Source of the DNA: Hygrocybe punicea
Lineage: Eukaryota; Basidiomycota; Agaricomycetes; Agaricales; Hygrophoraceae
Assembly (NCBI GenBank): GCA_963556145.1
Contig: OY744470.1
Coordinates: forward strand, 3,782,001-3,846,000
Length of the DNA stretch: 64,000 nucleotides
Direction: 5' to 3'
Positions within the stretch are counted from its first letter, which is position 1; the number at the start of each line of letters is the position of its first letter. The translations under genes and the position numbers were made by a program. Below are positions 55,080-64,000 of this stretch, piece by piece. The notes below the pieces were generated by a model that made no database searches, had not been told where the DNA came from, and saw nothing but the letters and a program-made list of their open reading frames with translations.

Positions 55080-55790
55080 GGTTCAGTAGTGAGTATTCAG
55101 AAGGACAAGATTACCCACACGCTGAGGGCAGACATCAGCCAGGAGATGGTCAGCTGGCAGTCTTGCAGCGGAAGAACAAGATTACTCACACGCTGAGGGT
55201 AGACATCAGCCAGGAGATGGTCAGCTGGCAGTCTTGCAGCAGAAGGACAAGACAACCCACAAGCTGAGGGCAGACATCAGCCAGGAGATGGTCAGCTGGC
55301 AGTCTTGCAGCAGAAGGGCAAAGGTACCCACATACTGAGGGCAGACGTCGTTCAGGAGATGGTGAGCTGGCAGTCTTGCAGCAGAAGGACAAGAATACCC
55401 ACATGCTGAGGGCAGACATCAGCCAGGAGATGGTCAGCTGGCAGTCTTGCAGCAGAAGGACAAGAATACCCACATGCTGAGGGCAGACATCAGCCAGGAG
55501 ATGGTCAGCTGGCAGTCTTGCAGCAGAAGGACAAGAATACCCACATGCTGAGGGCAGACATCAGCCAGGAGATGGTCAGCTGGCAGTCTTGCAGCAGAAC
55601 AACAAGACTACCCACAATCTGAGCGCAGACATCAGCCAGGAGATGGTCAGCTGGCAGTCTTGCAGCAGAAGGACAAGATTACCCACACGCTGAGGGCAGA
55701 CATCATTCAGGAGATGACCAACTGGAAGTCTTGCAGCAGAAGGACATGAGTATCCACCAACTGAGGTAGACATCCATCAGGGGAGTGTCA
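55080..55790. repeat. 71-bp minisatellite, about ten units
   Basis: CAGGAGATGGTCAGCTGGCAG or a variant recurs near 55138, 55210, 55281, 55352, 55423, 55494, 55565, 55636 and 55707, a step of 71 bp. The central units are almost identical. Looser units extend out to about 54950 and 56000. The period is not a multiple of three, so it is not coding. Confidence 0.9.
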
Positions 55791-55999
55791 ACAGGCAGTC
55801 TTAAAACAAAAGGACCAATTACTCACATACTGAGCCAGACATCAACATAGCATAGGTCATCAGGTTGTGTTACAGCAGAAGAACACCATCACACACAATC
55901 TAACCACCAACATTGGCAATCACAGTCAACACAAACTCTTGCAGCAGATGGTCAACATCACACACATTCTGGCAGCATCCAGCACCTCAATCTGGTGAA

Positions 56000-56506
56000 T
56001 ATGTTATCTAGAATGTTCATCCTATTACGTACCCACTACATGAAACATAAGATCCTAAGCTTTGATGCTTGGGACCTCATAACACAGGAAGATGACTTAC
56101 ATCCTAACCAATATACCATGATAGCAGGTTCAGTGAGGTGCACCACAGTCATAAAGGCAGAGCATACCTTCTACAATATCAATACAACACATTAATCAAA
56201 ATGGACTTCCCCAATGTGACACATCTACTTGCCAGCTGAACATCAATGCAGTCCCCTAATAATGAGTGATTCGGTATTTTCATCACAAGGTTACTCACAT
56301 CCTATATTGCATGGTCAGTATCCATCTGCGATAGTTTGCTGAGCTCACATACCAACTGCAAAGGCAGTAAGTGAGAATAGTCAGCAAGTCATATGCTCAA
56401 TGTACAGCTTCACACCTCTAAACGGTTTTTGATCCCTCGCATGATTTGTAAGAAGCTTGGATGGCAATCCTGTAATTCCAGTCAGCAGAACCTTCATCAG
56501 CATGTT
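56000..56506. other. No gene recognised; 3' side of NACHT gene
   Basis: Short frames only. This is the transition from minisatellite to host-like genes. Confidence 0.5.
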
Positions 56507-58198
56507 CTAATTGTGAAATAAATGATCCACCTTCAATGTCTGTAGCAGTTCATTGAGGATACCTGTGATCTCGTGGACTTGTCGTTTAGCAATCAGAGTG
56601 TTCACCCAGGAATCAAAAGATTGAGAAAAGAAGGCTCCAAGACAACTCATCAGAGAACCACCAGTCGAAGAATAAGATACATGGTTCTGTCCCCCATTCG
56701 TCAAAGTGCAAAACAAGTGGTAACACCAATTGGCACAAGCATACACCTGTGGTTCCTGTTGAAATATATAATCCCTCGTATATCCTGTGATGGATTTCAA
56801 ACAATCGATGGCGATGAAAAGGTGGCGAGCCGGAGGATCGATGTAAATTTCCCCCGAACGCGACTTCGTCGTCAGGTAGTCCCGCAACGACGTATGAAAC
56901 AGCTGAACTGATTGGTCGTCATTCCCAGGGACCATGAGAATCGATTGAAGCTTTAGTAGAGGTTGCAGTACGGCCCATGTTTCCAGCTGAAGGAGATTTG
57001 CAAGAGACATGATGGGGATGGGAGTTTGATGAGCATGATTGTGCCGATGACCCGTTCGAAATTGTCAGTGCGTGGAACAGCTGAAAAGACTTGAGTGTAA
57101 AGGGCATCCAGTCCAGGGTGTGTCACCGCCCCTGAAAGCTTTTGGTGCGGCAACGCACTTCCGTCATTGATAAATTTGATCAATGTGACAGCGAAGATGA
57201 ATGAACCAGCTGCCACGCTGACAAGTTCGTCAAGTTCCACATCCGATGGCCACGGTTGTGGTATGCTTCGCATGAGACGGGAGTGTTCTTCATAAATGGT
57301 GTCGAATTGAAATCGACAGAATCTGCGAATATCGATAGCAGCATCGAAATCTTGCAACGCCAAAGAATACATTGCTGAGCGAGCTGAAGACGTTTCGAGT
57401 TTCTTCTGGATATGTTCTTCGATCCTGCTTGTGAAAAAAAAACGGATGGGAAGTCGACGGTCCGTCTGGCATTCGTCGATAACGATACCGATGAATTCTG
57501 CCATCGAATTTCTATCATCGCACTCATCCAAAGCATCAATGAGCACGAGCATCGGGTTTCTCGGGAAAATGGCAAGGATGGGCTTTTTCACCGCCAAAAT
57601 GGGTTCCAACACCAATTTCTGGAACTGATGCCTCAACGGACCATCGACAATGGTCGGTTCATGTGCGAGGACAGTTTGTAGCAGAGGCTTTGTGGCTGGG
57701 ACAGAAATAGAGAGCTGGTAAGCAAGCGTAGAGATGAGATTCCCTATTTTGCTTCGGTTTCCTGCTCCTCGGAAAAAAAAGAAACTGGCGGCAAGTCTTT
57801 TCTCCTTAGCGCAAGATTCGGCGATCGTGAGTGATACCGCAGACTTCCCTGACCCAGCTGGTCCATTGAGCCAACAGATCGGACGACGACGGCTCTCTTT
57901 ATCAAACCATTGGCTGATCGCCCCAATAACCTTTTCCCGAGTGCCAGGATGGCATTTGGACGCCCGACCTCCCACACGAGTGTACGCTGCGTCATCGACC
58001 GGAGCAAGGTACTGGCGGAGATCTGCCAATGATATTGGAGGTGTCACCAACCACCACCTGAGGTATACGGCGTTTCGTACCTATCTCCCTGGTATGAGCT
58101 ACGGTGATATTCGTCGTACTATTGATCTGGTCTCCAGCTATATCGGAGAACTGGCTGTTCTGGATCGTGGCATTGGTGGCACCGGAAAAGCTGGGCAT
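56507..58198 (-). pseudogene. NACHT-domain NTPase (NLR-like), one frameshift
   Basis: Exon 1 (58198-58081) encodes MPSFSGATNATIQNSQFSDIA, the short leader seen before many mushroom NACHT proteins. An intron (58080-58023) joins to DLRQYLAPVDDAAYTRV. Then come the Walker A motif GPAGSGKS, Walker B LVLIDALDECDD and FFFTSRIEEHI (sensor-type). The reading stays open to about 57030 (RVIGTIMLIK), where the family sequence continues one frame over as SLANLLQLETWAVL ... ILMVPGNDDQSVQLFHTSLRDYL, to a stop at 56507. No GT-AG intron explains the shift, so a one-base indel is likely. No WD40, ankyrin or TPR repeats follow; the protein ends after the usual QSFDSWVNTL region. Such STAND proteins are thought to act in non-self recognition. 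Confidence 0.78.
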
Positions 58199-58421
58199 AC
58201 TGAGAAAGTCGCTGCGAAGATACTGATACGATTGTGAAGGGCAAAACGACTTCAAGTTGCACAGCCTCGCTGGGCGCTTGACGGTCGGCTGAGATCTGAA
58301 ATGGGTCTTGACTGATTTTGTGCATGCTCACTCGAAAGTCAATTATTTCTACGCCAACCATTTGTACGCCATCAGTCAATGTGCCCTAGGACTCCGAATT
58401 CATCCAAAAATGGGTGAACAT

Positions 58422-59287
58422 TTATTGCATACCAGGCATGACGTCCTTCAAATGCTCCTTTTTCAAGCATCGTGCAACAACACCACATGTCTTGCATTGA
58501 CGTTCCTTCGACTCATATGCATCTTCATTATATCTGCTGCCTGCCATTGGAGGGTGCCTGTCACCGTGATATGGCTTGCTGCCATCACCATCAAGATAAC
58601 ACGGCCCTGAGAGGCAATACATCACACCGAAGTTGGACGTTTCGCAGCGACATGTGCCCGACGGGCGGTTGAAGAACGCAATCCCTACACGAAATTGTTG
58701 GGACAAAAAAGAAGAAACTGATGGTGTTGATTTAAACTCACCTTGGTTCTCCAGATGGGAACAGTCCTCACATATCGTATAGTCACAGTTGGTGCACCTC
58801 TTGAAAACACCCCCAGCATCCTTCTCACCTTCACCTAAGGAGTCACAGTCGTCATCATCTTCCTCGATTGGAGCGCCTTGGAATCTACGCAAACACCCAT
58901 CGCACTTCGTTACTGGAGTCGGGTTGTGCCTACGTTCCTCCCAAGCAGCCTTTTCAAGCACGCTAAGGCGACCCATTACGGAATTGGGACCTCCATACTT
59001 CTTCATCATTTTGTCGACCTTGTGCAACAAAGGTGGTTTCATGCAAGCACTGCGCTTGTGTTCTTTCCAATCGGCTCTCTGGCATGCTGCACTAAAATAT
59101 CATTCTCGTGTTAGAGTTGCCCCATTCTCTTCATTTGCGAAGTTTACATACGAACAGTAGCTGTTCAAAATTGCCATTGAGATATTAAACGGCCTCAACT
59201 TTCAGGTATGACTCACATTGTTCCATGGCATTTTGAGCATTGCATGGGCTTCTCACATTTGGTTTTGCAGACTGAGCAACGTGCCAT
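58422..59287 (-). CDS. MYND-type zinc finger protein
   Basis: From ATG 59287, CSVCKTKCEKPMQCSKCHGTMYC continues across two introns (about 59208-59160 and 59150-59087) into RADWKEHKRSAC: a full MYND finger. A second Cys-rich module follows (CDGCLRRF ... CTNCDYTICEDCSH, ZZ-like). After an intron (about 58745-58685) a conserved tail reads CRCETSNFGVMYCLSGPCYLDGDG ... ERQCKTCGVVARCLKKEHL, stop at 58422. This combination is common as an uncharacterised family in Agaricomycetes. MYND fingers bind proline-rich partners. The gene is 224 bp upstream of the NACHT gene on the same strand. Confidence 0.8.
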
Positions 59288-59599
59288 GGTGGTCAAGTAG
59301 TAAAAGGAACACGGTCACCAAACTCCGCTCGAGGTGCATATTTATCAAGTTGCCGAGTTTTCAAATACTAACCCCTGCAATACCAAGTAAGTTTGACCGT
59401 CACGTCCGGATATCGAACGATATACCAGTACACACCCGTTCGCTGACAGTTTAGTCGATAGACTCCTCTGTACCTAGTGACTGCAACACTCCGCTGGATT
59501 CCACCGCCCGCTACTTATTTGGACCGGAAATGAACGACGGGTGTTGGTGGCCAATGGCAGCATTCGTCACCGTCTTGAGCAACACCCTACCCCCGCCCA

Positions 59600-60790
59600 A
59601 AAACACCTTTTCGCAGTCGACTTCGACCAGCCACGACTGGATACACCCATCGCGTTTGTGCTGAAAACGAGGTGCCAAATAGCCTCGTTATTGACTCCAG
59701 GCCTACCCCCCTCCCACTTTTTTTGTATCGCCAACCACTGCTTTCTCGCCTCGTTTTCGATCACCGATAACTTGATTGTACCCTCCACACCTAGTACAGG
59801 CCCAAAACGAGAGGCTGCGGGGTGCCAATCGCCCGCGCTGTCGATCGATGACCAATCCCCCCTTCTGCTTTTTTGATCGCCCACCATTGCTAACCCCCAC
59901 TGTTTTCGACTATCCACTTGTTGCTTGGGCCCCCCGCACCTCGTTTATGCCAGAAACGAAATGTTTGGGCATCCCTAACACCTGCATTGCTGACCAGAGA
60001 CCATCCCTCTCCCATTTTTTTACATAGGCCACCACTCCTTCCCCCCAATTTCGGCCACCCACCATGGGACGCCCGTGTCTACCTATAACGATAGGATGGA
60101 ACATACCTGACGCCCCCGTTTCCGACCAGTGACTCCGACTTTTTCCACCACCCACCCATTCCGACCACCCACCCATTCCGACCACCCATGACCTGATTGA
60201 ACCCCCCGCACCCCATTCCTAAGCCCCAAACGAGAGGATGGAGAGTGCCAAAAGCCCGCGCCGCCAACCAGCCACCCACCACCCCCTACCACTTTTTTTC
60301 GACCACCTACCACCCCTTTCACCCCCGACCTCGATCACCCACGACATGACTGGACACCCCGCACCTCATATATGCCGAAAATGAGAGCCCGGGGTCTGCA
60401 AAATCTCCACTGATGACCAACCTCCCCTCCCACTCCTTATATTGCCCATCACCACATTTTTCATTGCCTCCGACTTCACTTGACCTCTTTATGTCGAAAA
60501 CGTGGGGTTATTGCCTGCCAATCTCCTGTGCTGCCGACCGGTTTCCAACCACCCCTCTACCACTGTTTTTTATGTCCACCATTGCTAACCCCGCTGTTTT
60601 CGGTCATCCACGACTTGATCAACCCCCCCGTACCTCGTTTATGCCGAAAACGAGTAGTTTGGGCCTGCCAAGCGACCGGCAATTAACAGCGCGTGGAGGA
60701 GTTCAGCCCCACCATTCCTTTTCCCCGCGCATGACCACGCACAAATGGATGTCACCTTTTATTTCGGCCGGAAACGAGAGGCTGTGGGAT
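59600..60790. repeat. Degenerate tandem repeat, about 140 bp, eight to nine units
   Basis: The words CACCTCGTTTATGCCGAAAACGAG and GACCACCCAC (each variable) recur near 59664, 59805, 59954, 60226, 60378, 60494, 60644 and 60768. C-rich blocks alternate with T-runs. There is no coding potential. Confidence 0.75.
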
Positions 60791-61031
60791 GGCGTTTATC
60801 CGTGCTGCTCGCTTCTTGGTCACGAAGATTATGTGTGTTAGCATTTTCTACCATCCGTGCGACCCCAGCGGCAGCTATGTGGAGCTGCTTGAGCTGCTTG
60901 CTGCGAGAAGGGCCCGCTGGGATGTGGCGGATAGAGAAAGGATAGGTGGGTGCTTAGTTGTCGACGAGGAGTTGCTGGTCCTTGCACATGTAGGGCGTAT
61001 TACTGAAGCTGAAACGGTTCTTAGCGTGTAG
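60789..61031 (+). CDS. Possible small protein, 80 residues, unknown
   Basis: An open frame MAFIRAARFLVTK ... VELLELLAARRARWDVADRE runs past the tandem repeat into less biased sequence. No family recognised and no upstream signal; chance is quite possible. Confidence 0.2.
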   Translation: MAFIRAARFLVTKIMCVSIFYHPCDPSGSYVELLELLAARRARWDVADRERIGGCLVVDEELLVLAHVGRITEAETVLSV

Positions 61032-62476
61032 GGTGCACGGAAAACTAGTTTTGTTGTATGAGCCATGTGTAGCGGCGGTTGCGTTCTAGTGTTTCTCAAC
61101 TGGCATCCACCCCAAGCCGCAACGTAGCACGCACCCGTCCGCTAATCACTTCGGTTCGGGATATCCCAACCTCAGTGCCCCACACCACAAAAACCTGTGT
61201 CACTCCCACCCAATGCCGCCAACAACGACCCCAGCTCTGTTACTTGAGCATCCTTGGGCTTCTTGCCCTGCACAGCTGTTCCATTTCATTCGTGACGCAG
61301 CTGCAGGGGAATTAACGGTTCAGGTTCGAATATGGTAAGCAAAGACACCTTACATAGAACACCCTATTCAACCGACAGCTCGCTCCGTTTTCCAGACTCA
61401 TGCACAACCGCCAAGATCCTCTCACACTTTCACCATCTCTGCCATCGTTCACGGCATTTCCTGCGCCCACAGCCGCACTGACGCACGTGTGCCTCCCACA
61501 ACCGACATCCCCATCTCAACCCATCCTGTTTTGCTGTGGTTGACGCATTTCACCAACAACTTAGCAGTCACAGCCCATGAACGTTGCATGAACACCTCCG
61601 CTTCACTGTACCACACTGCCAACAGTTCATCCAACCCAAGCTTGAAGAAAAAACTTGAGTGTATGGCTAGAGTGGGAGGGTAGCCTCACCCTTAATATTC
61701 AGCGCACCCCAATCATTGATATCTATTGTCCCATCCCAATTCCCACCCCATCGTCGTTCACGCCCACATCCACGCTCAATTTCGCACCTGTCTCACGAGG
61801 ACGTCGTCACAATGGCTCTGAGCCATCTCGGCGCGACAAATATTAGCGCTGTTGGCACCAGACAGCGATGTAAAGCACAGTGGGGGATGGGTCAAAAGCT
61901 AGCAGCTTTAAGCTGCAAGACATGACGTCGTACGGAAGCGATAGCACCTTTAAACTCTATGGTGTCTATAGCGTTCTTGTTCAATGTCCAATGTTCAACC
62001 CCAAACAATTTTGTCAATTAGTCTCCCGCACAAAATCCCTACTTGTAACCATCTATTCCCGGCGTCAAATGTAATGTCGAACTCGGATGTGGCCGGGGAG
62101 CAGAGCGCAGGCATGCTCACCTACATGAGAATTTCTGAAATTCATGCGCCTTCCACCGGATGTTATCGAGTTTCTTGTTCCATCTCATAATGGTGGAAGT
62201 TAACTGAGGTGTCTTTGAAACTTGCATGGACGAGACGAAGGGAAACACCCTGGTTTCTACAAACTTCTGCACTGTATTCATCTTGAGTTGAGAAGTAATG
62301 GGCAGTAGTGTTGCCACGGTCCAGCTGCTACCATACTAGTACTACATCTCTTCAAAGCTGTCATTCTCTCAATACTTCCCGGGCCAACCCACCCGCCATC
62401 AGCAGTCCTTGCTCCTCTGACGTCAACTCTCCATCGCGTCCAATGACCTTCAGATAAACAGACCTGATGAAAACAG
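61032..62476. other. No gene recognised
   Basis: Several short frames on both strands, none with a motif. The strip 62280-62476 is the 3' side of the helicase gene. Confidence 0.45.
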
Positions 62477-64000
62477 TTAGGTCCGATATTCCAAGAAGCC
62501 ACAAAAATCAACCCACTCGAGTCGTGAAATATAGTTCCCATCAGATTCGAGAGTCAGCTCGGGACCGACATATCTGCGGAATGAAATGGTGAAAGTGCGG
62601 ATGCAACGAAGGCTAAATAATACGTTATATACGTCACTCACAATCTATTCCGAAGTGTAAATTGCAAGAATGCTTTCCAATACGGGTCTCGCTGCAAAAG
62701 TGCTCCATTACCAATCACTACTAATAGCTCCTTAGCACGAGTGATGGCAACATTCATTCTGGAATGACAGATACATCAGCAATCTAATGGAGAGATGCCA
62801 TATTCAGTTTACCGTTTTCTATCAAACATGAGGCCAAAACCCTTTTTCGTGTCTTCTTCCACAAAACGCCATCGGCGCCTTACGCAAGAGATGATAATGA
62901 CGCGACATTCCCGGCCCTGAAAATCCTGGATGCAAAAACCGTCAGATTCTTCGAACGCGACATTGGTATAGGGAAAAGTAGCAAAATGGACCTCTACAGT
63001 ACCAACGTCCACTTTACTCAGCGCTTTTTTCCTCAAAGCTTCTCGGATCTTCCATACTTGCGCTCTCCACGGTGCCATGACGCCGATGTCTTCAGCTTGC
63101 AGTGGCGGTGACGAATTGCTCCTTTCGGAGAAGAGTGATTCGATCGTTTCAACAATCTTACTGATGTCTCCTGAGTTGTACCATGAAGTGCGCTGTCAGG
63201 AACAACGTCAATTTATAGTGAAACGGACATTGATAAATCAATTTGGATCTGGAATGCTACCTCGTCGACGGATGCCTCCGTTGAATTGTTGCCAATGAAC
63301 ATCAGAGGAAAATGTGGATTCCGAAGACCTGACCAGGAAATAGTTCCGTTGTTGGCGCACGGTTCCAGAGAATCGTCATAAAAGATAGCCGAAGGCGGCA
63401 TAAGGATTACAGGATGACTTCGGTAGTTCTGAGTGGACAAACAATCAACAGTCGAAGCACATGATACAGGAATGTGGAACCTTGACGAGGTTTGTGATCG
63501 GTGAAAAATTTGATCTGTCACGATTTGTTGTATTGCTGTGAATCCTTGATCTTGCATCTGGATCATTAGCGTACAGCGGTCTCTGGAAAAGCCGTTCCAG
63601 GAGTGAAACATTGAGTTCTTCCTTGCGAGCGTTATCGGAAGTCACAATTGGGCCAACTGGGAGTAATAGAAAGATAGCCTCAGCTTGATATTGATAATAC
63701 ATGGTTCCTATGAATAATCGTAATACACGTACGCTGGTTGGGATCTCCGCAAAGAACGACCTGTGGTACACATACAGTATCCAATGTTCTGGAAGGCAAT
63801 GATTCCTCTTGAATAGCGTTATTGATGACGACAGATATGGGGATGAGAATTTCCGGCTCAGATCCTTGTGCGGCCTGAAATAGTGAAATATCAGGGTAAA
63901 AATCTCAAAATCTCAATCCTGTACCTCATCGATTAGGAGGTGAGTCCAATGTGGTTTGACCTCGTGGTGTTTGCGATGAGGATGCAGGGTAGACACCATG
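62477..64000 (-). CDS. SF1 RNA helicase, MOV10/SDE3-like, C-terminal part
   Basis: The gene runs off the right edge. From the edge inward: HWTHLLIDEAAQGSEPEILIP (motif II, DEAA), VVLCGDPNQ (motif III), SLLERLFQR, then NYRSHPVILMPPSAIFYDDSL (motif IV region), FCIQDFQGRECRVIIISCVR (motif V), the GFGLMFDRKR block and NVAITRAKELLVVIGNG (motif VI). A final exon ends ...GFLEYRT with stop 62477-62479. Introns of about 50-60 bp separate the blocks. The order and wording fit the UPF1-like group closest to SDE3/MOV10, which acts in RNA silencing in plants and animals; in fungi the role is inferred. No break is seen in the part present. Confidence 0.82.

Noticed and set aside
55080..55790. CRISPR array
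   Set aside because: Direct repeats are contiguous 71-bp units with no unique spacers, and the DNA is eukaryotic; it is a minisatellite.
58255..58379. An upstream exon adding residues before the NACHT leader
   Set aside because: The reading has no family resemblance, and the known leader starts naturally at MPSFSGATN (58198).
1..64000. rRNA or tRNA genes
   Set aside because: No rRNA core words or complete cloverleaf with A- and B-boxes were found; the only B-box-like words are in the inverted pair at 49941-50474.

Overview
The window looks like a repeat-rich chromosome segment of a basidiomycete fungus, most likely an Agaricomycete. Genes have many short introns (about 50-60 bp). The recognisable families are ones I know mainly from mushroom-forming fungi: a Plavaka transposase, a transposon-borne TET/JBP-like oxygenase, DUF6532, a NACHT NTPase preceded by a short glycine/asparagine-type leader, and a MYND/zinc-ribbon protein. 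I cannot name the genus. All calls come from reading the sequence; no database was searched.

Region 1 (1-18 kb) is a nest built in an 0.85-kb LTR-like repeat (family D). The D copy starting at 3645 is split by a TA-flanked element (3831-4446), an 11.2-kb Plavaka transposon (4501-15702) and a hAT-type element (15883-17160), and ends at 17266. The Plavaka element carries five open genes between 17-bp terminal inverted repeats: the transposase (-), a kinase-like protein (-), a 577-residue protein of unknown function (+), a TET/JBP-like 2-oxoglutarate/Fe(II) oxygenase (+) and a DUF6532 protein (+). Four of the five can be spliced into uninterrupted frames, so the element looks young. It is the most interesting object here: a cut-and-paste transposon apparently carrying a predicted DNA-modification module.

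Region 2 (18-35 kb) is a five-deep nest. A decayed Ty3/gypsy integrase contains a short-LTR retroelement E (18019-33576, 5-bp duplication). E contains LTR B1, which is split by an 11.7-kb Mutator-like (MULE) transposon (20961-32683, perfect 9-bp duplication). The MULE contains a 1.9-kb B-type LTR, a 1.43-kb miniature LTR element F and a 146-bp solo LTR G. The MULE encodes a Ulp1-like cysteine protease and a MULE/SWI(M)/zinc-knuckle transposase. The transposase is broken by the solo LTR and by one stop codon.

Region 3 (36.7-53 kb) is a patchwork of LTR families A, B, C and D. It contains hAT elements with exact 8-bp duplications, a Tc1/mariner-type element with an empty site to compare, and serine/proline-rich or coiled-coil frames of unknown function. 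Region 4 (53-56.5 kb) holds small palindromic repeats and a 71-bp minisatellite.

Region 5 (56.5-64 kb) is the only stretch that looks like host gene space: a NACHT NTPase with one frameshift, a MYND zinc-finger protein and the C-terminal part of a MOV10/SDE3-like SF1 helicase, all on the minus strand. A degenerate tandem repeat of about 140 bp lies between the last two.
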